DNA from: Euglena gracilis
Taxonomy: Eukaryota; Euglenida; Euglenophyceae; Euglenales
Assembly (NCBI GenBank): GCA_039621445.1
Contig: CP154956.1
Coordinates: 94,430,406-94,494,405, forward strand
DNA: 64,000 nucleotides
Direction: 5' to 3'
Under the pieces are notes generated by a model, which was not told the DNA's origin, ran no database searches, and worked only from the letters and a program-made list of their open reading frames with translations. The translations under genes were made by a program, and so were the position numbers. Of the stretch, positions 10,622 through 22,561 are shown piece by piece (the stretch's first letter is position 1; the number at the start of each line of letters is the position of its first letter).

Positions 10622-12134
10622 TGGTGAAGCGGCAGGTGATGCCGTCCGTTCGGCTATAGTGGTAGTGTACAGTTACTGATTGCGCAGTCGCGCTTCTGTT
10701 TGCCGCTGTAGCCGGCTGGGGAGAAGAAGTAGCGACAGAGGATTGACTCTCCTGATGTGCCTTAAGGACAAAAGGTTCTGCTGTAGCCGATAGGCGTGAT
10801 CCCAGATAACGCCGACCACGCCCGAAGACGGGTGGTGGTGTCTCACCAGGAATTCCCCGGCGAACTGGCGTTGCCGGTTGTTGCTGAGCTGTGACTGATG
10901 TTGCCGGTTGCGGCCGGGTTGAGGATTCTGATGGCGGAACCTCAGCAGCCTTCTGCGGCTTTGGACGTTGTGCCTTTGGCACATGTGTTTTCCGTAATCG
11001 GAAAATGTCCCATGGCTTGCGTTCGTCTTCAACCATCCTGTGGTTGAAGCGTAGGAGGGGTAGTGCCATGCCCTGTTCATTGATTCTGCCGCCTTGGAAT
11101 AACGGCAGGAACAATGCTCTATCGAGCGTATCGCCGACTCGGCGTTTGACATAATCGTCAATGCTTTCCTTTGCGAAACGGGGCCTGATGGGGACATAGT
11201 CCGGGGAATTTCCCTATCGGGATTGAGTTAATAATATATCTCCATCATCTGGCAGGTCAAAGCCCTGAACCAGAACTGCTGCAAATACAGCAGGAGTTGA
11301 CGGTGGTTGCGTCGCCCATTCGAGCTTTGGTGAACATCCTTCGATTTCTGCAAAGGTGCAGCAGCATGATGCGCTTTGGCGCTGCCTGCGGGATATTGGC
11401 CTGTTGGCCTTCCTCGTCCTGGCCTTCGGCCTGTGGTTGAGTACTTCGTACTCCGAATACCCAGAAGTCCACTGCAAACTTTTCGTAGCAGTGGGAACAT
11501 CGGACGATATACGTCTGGTGGAAGCGGAGGTCAATATCGACCACTTCAAAATGATAGGCATATTGCCAGTGGTAAAAGACTTGCAGATTGCTGCAGAACA
11601 TGTTCTCCGCCAATTTGGCGATATTGTCAGGTAGTGGGTAGAATTCGCACTCTAGGCCTTTTGGGCCTACATTGCGAATGCAGTCGAATAACTGCCGTAG
11701 CAGGTCTTTACCTGTATTGTAGCGGTCTTCCCGACCACAGTCCAGGTAAGGAAAGCCACAGGAGTTCAGGAACTCGCCGAAATTTTGGGTGGGGTATCCC
11801 GCCCAGAACCAACCGTGCCAGAATCCCGGCAGAATGTCCAATATCGGACCGAGGATGGCATTGCCCTCAAAGGCGTATAAAGTTCCATCATGGTGGAAAT
11901 CACGATTTAGCTCCGTATAGAGCTCTCTGGTCACAGTCAGGACAGGGGACGCGACAAGGATTGGAAGGTTAAGTTCATTTTGGAACTTCCGCATGGCCTC
12001 GAATGCGAGGTCATGGATACTCTGGATGTGCTCGAATAGAGCTTCCATGTCGTCTTCGTAGACCTTCCGGTATTGGCCTTTCTGGCCTCTGCCTTGGCCT
12101 TTTTGGCCTGCAGTAGGTTCTCATTTGGGATCAC
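10602..12134 (-). pseudogene. D1 ORF2: unfamiliar protein with WFWxGYPxQN domain, frameshifted
   Basis: I do not recognise this gene. The main open part (12048-11257, 263 aa) has a domain with FWHGWFWAGYPTQNFGEF, then YPLPDNIAKLAENMFCSNL, then a CX2C pair followed by FAVDFWVFGVRS. After a frameshift near 11500 it continues with a block LLLYLQQFWFRALT and ends with MALPLLRFNHRM and a Pro/Ser/Gln-rich tail at 10602. The same domain occurs in D1 ORF1 just upstream and in the 633-aa ORF at 29601-31502. The CX2C pair suggests a metal site; no enzyme motif is visible. It lies directly upstream of an LTR, in the place where extra genes of LTR elements sit. The first part is also duplicated in D2. 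Confidence 0.6.
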
Positions 12135-15064
12135 TTTTGTCTTTCACCTTGCGGCGATCCTGGGCATTGAGCAGTTTCTGCCACAGTGTCCAGCATCACG
12201 ACAGATGGGCTACGGGTTTCCCGTGCCGGAGGTTCCGCTGGCCGAGGTTCATCCTCGGCCATTGGGACCGATTCCTCCTCCTCCTCCGCTTCCGGAGGGG
12301 ATTCGGTTGTCTGTAGCTGAGCTGCAGAGCACGGGTCTTTTCCGCTTCTGAAGCATCCCTGTGCATCTGAAAGGCGGTAAAAGCTTATACTTTCACTCCT
12401 GTCAGAGTTGGGGTATGGCGGTGGCCATGACGCTCCTACCCAGCTTCCGGGTAGAGGTTCTGTCTCGTCCTCGTTGATCAAGCAGAGGTCTTCCCACTGC
12501 GACCGACGGTTCCAGCCCATGCCATATTCTCCTGTGTCTTCCAGGAAAGCAGGTAACGGCAGGGCATAACGAGGCTGACTTACCTCACGTGCCGCGAAAA
12601 AGGCCTCGAAGTCCTCCCAGACCAGGATATTCCCGAACTGGGTGTCGAGGTGCTCCAGCAGACCGATTTCGGCCTCCTGCCAGTCCGGCCGCAGGTTCAT
12701 CCTGCGTCGGTCTGGGTCATTCGGCCTGGCGTCCACCTCGATGTATCCCCGAGGTAGCCACTTCCTGTGGATATCCACATCAATGGTCATGTATTCCAGG
12801 AAATAGATATAAACCCCCAGGACGCAGGTAATGCACGCCCTGTGCCAGTATTGTTGCAGCAATAATATTGTTCTGCCGGTGCTGTTTCAGCACCTTTCGG
12901 TCTTGCGTTCCGATCTGGGGATTCTGGCACTGATGCAGGAGACATCTCCTGGTCGGCTGGCTGCCGGCATTCTCGGCAGTCGGAGGCGGTTTTCCGCGTT
13001 CTCCGAAATCCCAGAAGTCAACAATGTGTACTTCTTTGTAAAACTGGCATTCCAGTTTGTACCGCTGGGGATACGTGAGGTCGACGTCCAGCACGTTGAA
13101 CAGCGTGCCATACATGCTGTCCAAGTGGATTTGCAGAATGCATGTGAACATTACCGCGGCCTGCGCCTGGAGTTTCTCCGGCAGGGGGTAATATTTCCAC
13201 TGGAATCCCCGTGCTCCGACAGAATACATGTGTGTGAAGATCTCCTTCAGCTGTGCTACGAACGTTTCGTCGTCGGCACATGTATTCATACAGTCGATGT
13301 AGGTCAGACCGTTTCGGTACGTAAAAATGCTGAAGTTCTGGCAGGGGAATCCCAACCAGAACCACAGCTCTCAGAAACCGGAAATCCGGTCCAGGACGAC
13401 TTCATCTGAATGAGGGTATCCCTCAAATACATGAAGTTCGGTACTGTAGAAAGATCTTTTGCAGTGATCGTACATACGATTCTGCACCACTTCGAGTACC
13501 GCTTATGGTGGTCGGTGGATCACATTGCCTGCACGTGTGTACTTCTGGAGATCCTCGTCGATTTTCGACCAGATCTCCTCAAGGTAATCGAATACCACGG
13601 CAGCGTCATAATCCTTCGTTTTCGAACGTTCGGCGGGTTTTCCGCCTTTTCCTGCTGGGGGTCCGGCAGATTTTCCGCCTTTGCCTGGAGCTGGCCATGC
13701 GGCTTTTCCGCCTTTGCCAGGTGGGGCTTTCCCACCTTTCTACTGGCCTTTTCCTTTCCCCTTACCCTTGCCTTTCCCTTTACTCTTACCCTTCGTGTTC
13801 GACAGCCATTCGGATGTCGCCCAGTAATCCCAGTATTCTGCATCTTCCGCAGTATACAGCGGGTAAGTCACAGATTCTGTGCTGGGCGTCGAGCAAATTC
13901 CTGCTCAGCGTCACCACGATTCGAGTAAACCGGTGCGACCGGGGGTGGTCGGGTTTCCCGACGTGCCCGTTCTGCCGTCACATCTGGCGCGGGCGAAGTT
14001 TCCTCGTCAGCGTCGACATGCATCGCCGCGGGCGGATTTTCCGACCTAGGCGAGCGGCGCTGTGGCTGCGGCGTCAGATTTTCCGTGCCGCGGTCACGCT
14101 TGCCGGCGGCGGAGCTTGTGGGTCGTGCCGATTGCGCTTCCGCCACAGCAGCATCCCGCTGTCGCGCTGGTTGACTGGATCGTGATGGAGCGGGGATTCC
14201 GGTCAGAGCCGTCACAGCAGCATCATACTGCTGGCGCTCTTCCATCGTCGTTTCCGCCCGGGCAGGGTATCCCTGTCGGGCGGAAACTGGGGGCTGACGT
14301 GCGATTTGTCTCTGGATCGTCACAGCATATTCATACTGTTGACGCACCTCCTCGGTATCGAACAGCCGACCAGTCCACGGGTTGACGGGTTCATCCCGTA
14401 CCTGTGGAACCGGTGCCGCACGAGGCCCTGCCGCGGCTTCACGCGTGCGGGAAGTCTCAGACGTCGCGGTTGGGTTTCCCTCCAGTCTTGGCATGGGGTC
14501 AGGTATGGTAGGGTGGGGTTGAGGTGGATACAGGAACTGATCTCGTGGCACTGGTGCCTCCTGGGGATAATCCCCAGAGACGGTGTACTGAGACACATGC
14601 TCCTGCGCGGGATGATCCCGCCGGGGCCTGCGCTCGGGGGACTGAAAAATGCTTTCTTTCACGTGTGAATGTTCACTCCGGACAGGTGCTTCCCCTGTCC
14701 CTCCGTCGGGTACTCCGGGGTATTGAGCACGAAACTGTGCAGTGTAAGTGCCAAATGGTGGTACTTGCCGTGCTACCTGTGGCGGGACTTCCACGCCCAT
14801 GGTAATGTCCGCCGCGAATCCCGACGTGTTCGGGTCGGTGTATACACCAGACCGGTCATCATCGCCTGGGCGCACATACACCACATGGCTGGAGGGGTGT
14901 TCGCGATGGTCAAAATTTGAAGGCAGCGGTCATCCCACAATACCTATGTGAGGTGGTCTGGTGCCGGGTTTGCGCTCATACGCATCACCCGGTTCATCGT
15001 CGCCGCCGTGCGGTGGATCATCACACCCGCATACGGTGGGAGGCGACGAGAGCCTGATGGCTGA
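12131..15064 (-). pseudogene. D1 ORF1: unfamiliar multidomain protein, broken
   Basis: Order on the minus strand: a short conserved N-terminal block RLPPYAGVMIHRT (about 15060-14960, in a different frame from what follows), a Pro/Gln/Arg-rich stretch (14884-13868), a Gly/Lys/Pro repeat tract (about 13800-13620), the WFW-GFPCQN domain (13400-12900) with YYPLP and VDFWDFGERG, then the 243-aa frame 12862-12131 with LRPDWQEAEIGLLEHL, RYALPLPAF, FYRLSDAQGC and a C-terminal RSPSVVML motif. Each block has a counterpart in the same order at 32364-29271 in element B. At least three frameshifts break it. Function unknown; the low-complexity linkers between compact conserved blocks look like a structural or nucleic-acid-binding protein. 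Confidence 0.6.
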
Positions 15065-16234
15065 GATGGCCGCGTTTCCGCGGGCATCTGGGTCATCCTG
15101 CTACTGCTGCTGGCTTCATGGTTTCCTTGAGCCGCAGTCCGTGCAGGTAGCTGCGTACCGTATCGGTAGTTTCCCAGCGGGGGTCCCGGTCTCGCTGGGG
15201 TTCCGGCAGGGTGGGTCCCGGGTCACGGATCCGGCGAGGGGGGGTGCGCGGGTGGGCTCAGCCCCAACGGAGGCCCTGGGAAGCTCCGTGGGTGCTTGGA
15301 ATGGGTTGGGATCCATTTTTTAGTATTCCCGGCGGCGGAGTGGAGGTGGGTGCCTCCTGCGATGCCTCTGGGGGTCTGCGGAACCGCTTAGGTGTGCCCT
15401 CGCAGGGGGGGAAATTGAGGGGGGACAGAGGGGGGGCGGAAAAGCCTGGGTGCTAGGGGTTTTCAGGGGGTGCTTCCCACCCTTATAGCCACTTAGCCCA
15501 GCCAAATCCAGCAAGTACCTTTGAAATTGCCTTGGCGCGCTCCTGGTAGGCCAATTCCTTGGGGTTTTCTTTGATCTCCTTGAAGGTAATTTCTCCTTTG
15601 GCAGTTTCATTTGGTTTCTTTGAAATCTTTGTGTTTGATTGATTTGAACACTTGAATTTGTACAATTGAATTCCAATGCACAATTCAGATTCAATCCATG
15701 GAAACAGGGGAGCCTGCAAAATGCAAATACAAAACAGGGGTGGTCAGGTAGTAGCGGAGGGTTCCGCTACTTTGTGTGTGCATGCGCTCTGGCAGCCGCC
15801 GCCCACACTCTCCTTCCTACCGAGGCGCCGGCCTCGCTTGCCTTTGGCTTACCCCGGTGGCGGGGGGCGGCAGCGGTGCGCACCAGGCATCGAGTGCACT
15901 ATGTACAAAAAAAGGGAAAGGAACGTTATAACTGAGGGATGCAAGAATGGCGCCGTTCTGAGGGAACTTCGGCCTGGGTGGCGGCTTTGGCTCCGCCGTC
16001 CATCCACAGAGCCCCGGGCGCTGTGTGCTTTCCCGCCGCAGCGGTGGAACCGGCTGCGGGCGGGGCTCTGTGGGCTCGGGTTGGGTGTGCGACCGACCGC
16101 CCACTCCCTGTTCGGAAGCGCCGGCAGCCTGGTGGGTGAGGATGTCGTCCGGGTTGACTTGCAGGCTGCTGCCAGGGAGTGGGTAAGGCATGTGCGCTCC
16201 CCGGCGGGCCTGGGGGGCGTGCTTGGGCTCGCCC
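15065..16234. other. No gene recognised
   Basis: Frames here are short or of low complexity. 15065-15320 is GC-rich and may hold a few more residues upstream of D1. 15480-15720 is AT-richer unique-looking DNA. From 15720 GC content rises toward the G-run region. I see no homology to the integrase that would be expected upstream of D1 if it were part of a complete element. Confidence 0.5.
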
Positions 16235-17310
16235 TTGGCGGGGGGGGGGGGGGGGCGTGCCTCGCTCAGCCTGGGCCGCGCCGTTTGCCTCCACGGAAGC
16301 CTGGTTGGAGCTCAAAGCCCTTCGATCGTCTGCCCGCGGCGGACAATCCGGCTGGGGGCAGGCCTCCGTGTGGCAGAGGCGGGCTGCCTCCTGGGTCTGG
16401 CTGGTCGGTCTGGCTGGTGTGCGTGCTCCTGGCCTGGCGCCCTGGGGGGGGGGGGGGGTGTTTTTTGGGCTGCCCCCTGGGGAGGCGGTTTTTTTTGGCC
16501 GCCCCCCGGGGGGGGGCGTTTTGTTTTTTTGGCCGCCCCTGGGGGGGGTGCGGTTTTTCTTTTGGGCGCGCCCTGGGGGGGGGGGTGTTTTTTTTGCCCC
16601 CCCCTGGGGGGGGCGTTTTGTTTTGGACGCCCCTGGAGGGGGGGCGGTGGCTTTCTGTTGTGTGCTGGCCCGTGGGTGGGTGTTTGGTGCGGCCTTCGTG
16701 CGGGGGGGGGGGCTGCCTGGGGCGCGTGCTGTCCTCTCGAGTTGTGCGCTGGGGGGGGCTAGCGTGTTGTGCGCGGCTTTGGGCTGCCCTGCCCCTTGTG
16801 CGCTGGGGCGTGCTCGCTATGTGTCTTTGGCTGCATTGCGTGTGGGGGTGGGGGGGGGTGGGGACGGCGTGGCTGCCTTTGCCTGTGCGGGGGGGGGCGT
16901 GCGCGCTCTCTGGGCTGCCCTTCTCTTGGGTCGGGGGGGTCTGGCCTGCCTGCCCCCTCCGGGCCCCTTTGCTGTCTTGGCCCCTCTGGGATCGTTGGTC
17001 TGCCCCGCTTGTGGTTTGCCCCTCGTGGTTCGTGGGGCCTTTGTTGTGGGGCTCGTCTTGCTGCTTGGCTCTGGGTTCCCCGCTCGTCCTGCGGTGGGGG
17101 GGGGGGGGGGCTGCTCTCCTGTCTTTGGTTCTGGCTCTCCTGGGCTCTCCCGGGCCTTTTGGCTGCCTGGGGGGTTTTGGTTGGGTGTCCCCTCCCGGGC
17201 TGGCTCGGGGGGGGGGGGGGCGCTGGTTTGCCGGCTGGTTGGGGGGTGCCCTGCCTTTGGCTGGCTGGTGCGCGCTTGGGTCTGCCGGCTGGGGGGGGGG
17301 TACCCTGCCC
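16235..17310. repeat. G-run minisatellite-like region
   Basis: Dozens of G runs of 6-14 bases, separated by short GGCC, TTTT and GCTG-rich spacers. At 16440-16640 the spacing is roughly regular, with a degenerate unit of about 40 bases built on CCCCTGGGGGG, GCGTTTT and TTTTGGCCGCCC. The long open frames here on both strands are artefacts of composition (Gly/Trp/Leu or Pro/Arg/Gln only). The strand bias (G on plus) fits G-quadruplex potential. Confidence 0.8.
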
Positions 17311-18490
17311 CTGGCTGGCTGGTGCGCGCTCGTGGCGCCTGGGGTGTGCATGCTTTGCGGGTGGCGTGCCTGCTCTTGCTCCCCGCTGTTGCCTGGCGCC
17401 CCTTCCCACCTGGACTGGGGTGCCGTGGCCTTCATTGAGGCCGGGGTTAGGGGGTTCGGTGGTCCAGGAAAGGAAAGAGTGAGACAGGGAAAAGGTGCGG
17501 TCCAGGGTCAACCCTCACCACCGGGTCAACCACAGCCTCCTGTGCTGCTCGCCGAACCACATTGCCATCGGCTGAGCTGCACTGTTGAATCCACGAGAAA
17601 TCTGACGATGGGCACCAGTATGCAGGTAAAAAAATACGGTAAACGATGCAGATTGAAAAAAACGATGATACTGCCCAAACACCCTTACTCACCCCAGGTT
17701 GGCAGCAGGCTTTTCTGCTTTCCCCCCCGCCCCCCTCAGGCTTGGGTAGCCGGGGCAAACGGGCGGCGGCCGGCTGGTTCCGGTCCGCCAGGTCGCACCG
17801 TGGGCCGGCTGGGCCTTTAGGGCCGGTTCCTCCGGTGGTGGGCCCCCTACCCGCCTGGGATGCGAGGGACGGGTCACTGGGAAACCTGGGTACGAACCGT
17901 CAGACCTGGGTGAGTCAGGCTCGGGCTCGGTGCCACACGGGCACGCACGGCTGCGTTGGGTCGCATGGTACCGTGCATGGGGTGGGACGTGCCATGGGGG
18001 CACGTGTTCGGGCGGTGCTGCGTGGTGACTGGTCGGTGTGCTGCGGTGCGGTGCGGTGGGAGACGGGTCGGTGGGTCGGAGGCTGAGGTGAGGGGAACTG
18101 CGGGGCTGCGGGAGTGGGGTGGCACGGGGGTACGGAGGTGATGTATGGGTTGTGGGGAGAGGTTGGGGAAGCTGGAAGCTGAGGGTGCTGTTGGAGGTGG
18201 GAGCTGTGTTGAGATTGCCGCTTCTGCCGTTGACTAGGCCAGGTGGACCCGACCGGGAGCCTATGGTGGGCCTCTCTTTTGGCCTGCGTCGGCTTGGGCG
18301 TTTTAAGGGCTCTCCCCTTCCTGGCTTGTTGTTCCCTCGGCTGGTGTCGGTCTCTCCCGTTTCTAGTTGGGTCCTGTGGTGGCTCTCCGCCATTTTCTCT
18401 TGTGTTGGTTGGGTGTTTTTGTCTCTGCTTTTTTGATGTCTCTCCTCTTGCTGGTAGCCCCGTCGCTGGGGTTCTGGGGGCTGCAGCCCC
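17311..18490. other. GC-rich unique region downstream of element E
   Basis: No domain is recognisable. It lies 3' of the chromodomain ORF of element E on the minus strand and could hold its 3' untranslated region and LTR, but I find no second copy in the window to test that. 17930-18110 is GT-rich with imperfect GGTCGGTG and GTGCGGTGCGGTG repeats. Frames over 100 codons are Pro/Arg-rich and look spurious. Confidence 0.4.
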
Positions 18491-19198
18491 TCACAGCTGC
18501 TGGGTCGCCTCCTTCTCCTCCCATGTCCACTCAGTGGGGGGGTTTTCCCACTCAAGTGGCCACTTCTTGTCTTGCCTCGGTCCTTCTTCTACTGCTGACA
18601 GCCACACCCTGGACACCTCTGTTGGGTGTTTGGCCAGATGGGTCATGACATCCTGCTTCAGGTTCTTCTTCTGCAAGTAATCAACGATGGGCTGGCTGTA
18701 GCTGTGGAAGAAGTGGTGCAGCGGTTCCCAGGTGAGTTCGGTGGAACCTTCCCACTGCACCTTGAACTCCAGCTCTCCTCCTGGCGTTCTTCGGTGGCTC
18801 ACCACTTTTTCGACGTTCCACTCATCGATCCCGGTTGGAGGATCTGACCTGGCCTGCTTGAAGTGGAATAGCTTCACCGGGGATCCTAGCTCTTCATCGC
18901 CCTCTGTGTACGCCTTCAGCTGGCACCGGTGTGCTTCTTGCATCCTTCCTTCCTGCAGTTCCACCACGTAGCCGTGCTCACTCCTCCTCTCCATCACGCG
19001 GCATGGGCCCAGCCAGTAGCTCTCCAGCTTCTCCCCTGGCCTGCCCCTTGGCCGCAGGTACCACGCCTTGCTGCCCACTTGCAGCGGTGGCAGCTCCTTA
19101 CGTGGCTTGTTCAACTGCCCGGTATTTTTTTGATGCAGCTGGTTCACCGTGTCTGCGACTTTCTTGTCCACCAGCTTCCGCCGCTCGAAGAAGCTCAC
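18491..19198 (-). pseudogene. pol: Integrase C-terminal domain with chromodomain, element E
   Basis: This frame has the GPY/F-like module (GSKAWYLRPRGRPGEKLESYWLGP) followed by a chromodomain: WNVEKVVSHR, LEFKVQWEGS and TWEPLHHF, including the aromatic Trp positions of the methyl-lysine cage. Chromodomains at the integrase C-terminus direct chromoviruses to heterochromatin. After the chromodomain about 60 residues remain (Trp/Glu/Pro-rich) before the stop at 18491. The frame is intact over its 235 codons. Confidence 0.85.
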
Positions 19199-19662
19199 TG
19201 CATCTTCGGCCTTGGTGGGTGGGTCGTAGGGGACACCAGCATACGGCCGGTGCCTTCCTTAGAGCACTTCGTATGGTGACAGCCCGCTTGGTCCTTCTTT
19301 GTCGTTGAGGCGTTGGACAGCGGTGGGGAGTGCTTCCACCCACGGAATTCCTTTCTCGTCGTGGGTGTGACGCAGCTGCTTCTGCAGCGGTGCCCCCATC
19401 TGCTGTGCTCTGCCGTTGGCGGGGTGGTGTTGTGCTTGGGAGTAGGCGTGCTGCACTTCTTACAGGGCAGACGGTTCGCCACCATGCTCCTGCGAAGTGA
19501 GGCCGCGTGTCCGAGGTGATCACGCTTGGGATCCCATGGGGCGACCACCACTTGCGGTACATCGCCTTGGCGACGTTGGCTGCCGTCAGCCCCCTCGTGT
19601 GGTGTGGTGTGCCGTGGCCACCACCCAGCCGCTGTGTCTGTCGACGCAGCCCGCGACGACAT
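19098..19662 (-). pseudogene. pol: Integrase catalytic core of element E, Glu replaced
   Basis: Two overlapping frames carry the rest of the DDE core. SVITSDTRPHFAGAWW supplies the second Asp. The third acidic residue should be the Glu of the NGRAE box, but the sequence reads HHPANGRAQQMG, with Gln at codon 19405-19403. Both the frameshifts and this substitution would abolish strand transfer. The core would otherwise join element ends to target DNA. Confidence 0.75.
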
Positions 19663-21367
19663 TGAACAGCTTGCCCTCGAACACCACCTCGGGCATCACG
19701 AACAGGTCAATGCAAACGCTGGTCATGATGTAGGGCGGCACCGGTGTCGGTGTCACCTTCAGGTGCAGCGGCTGACGGGGGCGTTCCACTGCTTGGCAGT
19801 AGCTGCAGATTTTCTGCATCCTCTCGGCCAGCTTCTTTGCCTCCTCCTCGTCGGCGAATTGGAAGAAACGGTGAGCCTCCTTCATCAGCATCTCGCCTGC
19901 CCAATGACCCGTTTGAGCATGCTGTGCTCTGAGGACCTTGCCCACCAGGCCCGTTGGCACGCACCAGACCCCATCCTTCAGGAGCCTCTTGTGTTCAACC
20001 CGGTAGCCCTTGGGCCACGGGTCTCCGATCTTGGTGTCGTGCCACACGGTTTGCCATCTGGGGCACTTCTCGTAGTGCGGTCCCCAGTCCATGGTGTAGA
20101 TGTCGATGTCCTCCTCGGCGTCTGCAGGGTCGGTGATGCGATGATCAGGGGCAGATGTGGTTGGGGAGGATGTTGGGATGTCGGGTGATGATGAGGATGG
20201 TGAGGGTGCTGGGATGCTGGAAGACGGAGGTTGCGGCTGCACGATAGAGTTTTCGGGATGTTGCTGGGGTGATGAGGTTGTTGTGTCGGCGGTTGATGTT
20301 GTGGCAACCTTTTCCTTAGGTGTTCCTGCTGTGGGTTCTGTGATTTCCACCACGTCCTCGTCGTCCTCCACTGAGTCCTTGGCTGATTTGCTGCTGGTCT
20401 GTGGGACTGCTGGCTTTTCGTTTTTCTTTGGCATACTGCTGGCTTCTCTGGTGGGTCTGGTTGGTCTTGCTGTGTCTTGCTGTGCTGGGTATGGCGTCTC
20501 CATGTCGTGGACCCCTTGGCTGTTGGTGCTGGCTGGTTCTTTTTTCATTTGTGCTCGGGTGGTCACTGCAACTTCGGCGTTCTCGGTTGTTTTGTGCTTG
20601 AGTCGTATGATGCATACTTGCTTTTCTTCGGTGCCTGTGTCGATTGGGTGAGTGGCCTTTGGACACGATCTCTTCTCTTCCTTCTCCTTCCGGATTTGCT
20701 TTTGCATTTCTTTCGTGTCCTGATCGGTGCCATGCCAGGTGATTTCCTTGAAGCCTTGGCTGGCGGGATATGCCCATCTTGAGAGCGCATCTCCGATGGT
20801 GTTTGTTTGGCCTGGCACGTGGATGACTTCCAGCCGGAAGTTGTTGAGATTTGCATGCCACCTTGGTCGGCGGCCTTGTGGGCCGACTCCTGTGACATGC
20901 TCTTGTGGTACCACCCTTGTAGGCTCTTGTAGTCTGTCAGCACCAGCACCTCGTTGTCCAGAATGCACGGCGCCCACTTGTCCAGGGCGGAGACGATTGC
21001 ATGTCTCCTTGTCCCTGGTGTCCCGCTTCTGCCGTTGGCCATCTGTGAGCTTGCGGCTCATGAAGGCCACGGGGATGGAGGCACCTGGCTTGATGTCCGC
21101 GAGGGACGGGAGTCCTTCCACCAGTGGGAACTGCTGCAGCGCCGCACCCACCGCATAGTCCGATGCATCTGTCCGAAGGACAAACGGCTTGGTTGGGTCC
21201 ATGTGGTACAGCTCGAGGTCCGCCACGAGTGCCTGCTTCAGGCGCTCGAATGCCTTCCCTTCCTCCTTGGTCCATGTCACCGGGTGTTTGCTGCCTGTTT
21301 TGGCGAGCTCCCGGGGCAGCTTCAGCTTTTCCTGCAGCGGTGGTGCATATTCGGCGAACGTTCGCAC
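19586..21367 (-). pseudogene. pol: RT end, RNase H and integrase N-terminus of element E
   Basis: The 593-aa frame begins in the RT connection (YAPPLQEKLKLPRELAKTGS), runs into RNase H (FVLRTDASDYAVGAALQQF, SIPVAFMSRKLTDGQ), leaves frame after RDKET and returns at VIHVPGQTNTIGDALSRWAY. The missing RNase H part is in another frame near 20900-21000 (LVLTDYKSLQGWYH). A long Lys/Glu/Thr/Ser-rich spacer follows, then the integrase zinc finger (HAQTGHW ... CSYCQAVERP) and the first catalytic Asp (CIDLFVMP). The spacer between RNase H and integrase, about 200 residues, is unusually long. Confidence 0.85.
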
Positions 21368-21419
21368 GTATCCGCTGTAATAATTGCTGGGCGTTCACCC
21401 CTTGGAAGTCTTGGTGAAA

Positions 21420-22326
21420 GGAATCCCGTTCGACCACGGTTGTTGTAACCCGGTTTCCTGGTTGACGATCGCGAAGAAGATCATCCACTTCGCGAACGTG
21501 ATCGCAATGAATCACGATTTGTATCACGTTTGTAAGGGGGTCGGGGTGATCGACCACGGGGTGCGCGATCACGTTCGCGGTCGCGGAATGGTGATCAGGA
21601 CCTTTGTCGATAACCCGAAGATTGTGATTGTCCAGATTTGTGTGAACACCAAGAGGAGCGCGAGCTCCGCGAGGATTGTGAACCCCTTGGACTCTGATCT
21701 AGCTTTCGCTTACCAGGGTCGGGGCTGTCACAGGACGTATGCCCTGATTTGTTGCACAAAAAAAAAGTTTTGTCAGAAGATTGGTCAGACGAGCGCGGAT
21801 AGCACGTTTTTGTGTCTCCCCTTGGGGAATTTGTATGTTTGCCGTATCCCCGTTGGGATTTTGGAGAAGAAGTTTTTGTAGGGCACTTACTGTATTGCTA
21901 GGGAAACAAGCGGTAGGGTGTGGGTATAAGCCGATTTTATCTGTCCCAAAAGTTGTGAGAGTTTCATTTGTTTGGATACGGAATTCCATCGTTGGTCAAG
22001 TGTAAGTTTGCTGTCCGCGAGTTCCTCGCGGTGAATGTCATTGATAATCGTAGGAATGAAATGGAGGAGAAGCGCGTCGAAATCTTCTTTCATTTGTTTC
22101 TCTCCCAGTTCATCAACCTCAGACGCCAATCCCAACCAGTACACCCAGTCGCACCGAAATTGTTTCCAAATTGTGGGATCTCCGTCCCATTGTGGCTTGA
22201 CCTTGTTAGCAATTGTAATGGTACCTTTCAACTTGCGTTGCGGGCCGCGATTTCCATCGTAGTTGTTGGTGTAGGGTTGTTGTGGTGGCATGCGCGAATG
22301 CGCATCCAGGATGGTACTCATGCTAC
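21420..22326 (-). pseudogene. gag: gag fragment of family A with internal capsid deletion
   Basis: The minus frame 22321-21887 contains KVKPQWDGDPTIWKQFRCDW and then jumps directly to YWLGLASEVDELGEKQM, whereas element B has about 100 residues between these points. It goes on with LTLDQRWNSVSKQMKLSQL. Further downstream (to about 21420) a degraded zinc knuckle (LFFCATNQG in one frame) and a Ser/Arg-rich region are visible. The internal deletion, the broken zinc finger and the junction to element E at 21372-21420 show it is a remnant. Confidence 0.8.
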
Positions 22327-22561
22327 CGTAGGTACCATGGGTGTGTGGTACATCACTGTTGTGCGAATTATGTGGTTGTGTTTCGTGATTCCGCGATTCG
22401 GATTGTAAGGGGTCACGATTCCGCGATTCGGGGTGTGGTAACGTACCGGGGGGTACAAATCTGGTTGTTCTCCCACAAATAGGGGAACCGTGGTAAATTA
22501 CGCGTTTTGTATTCGCGATCCATGGCCAATACCCGGGTAGAGGTATAGCTCATACCACGAA

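Larger units (their letters stand above)
8441..11798. repeat. 3.36 kb direct duplication, copy 1 (partner 22327-25690)
   Basis: From CGTAGGTACCATGGG to GTGGGGTATC this block is colinear with 22327-25690, with scattered substitutions and few indels. It spans, in minus-strand order, the end of an unfamiliar gene (D ORF2), a candidate polypurine tract, an LTR and a gag-like fragment. The left neighbours differ (RT scrap here, capsid fragment in copy 2). On the right, copy 1 continues into the rest of the D genes while copy 2 is cut by the 3' LTR of element B. The shared composite suggests duplication of an already rearranged segment. Confidence 0.85.
18491..21372 (-). mobile_element. Second Ty3/gypsy chromovirus-type element (E), pol 3' half
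   Basis: RNase H, HHCC integrase and a chromodomain follow each other on the minus strand. Sequence style differs from family A throughout (FVLRTDASDYAVGAAL against VLEVDSSDDAVGGVLS). The copy starts abruptly at about 21372 within the RT connection domain, joined to a family A gag fragment. No LTR was identified. At least two frameshifts in RNase H and others in integrase mark it as dead. Confidence 0.85.

Noticed and set aside
15676-17820. Very long open frames over the G-run region (714, 419 and 389 codons)
   Set aside because: They consist almost only of Gly/Trp/Leu/Cys or Pro/Arg/Gln and occur on both strands and in several frames, as expected from G-run composition.
18540-21100. Plus-strand ORFs of 100-220 codons over element E
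   Set aside because: They are antisense shadows of the RNase H/integrase/chromodomain frames, which carry the recognisable motifs.
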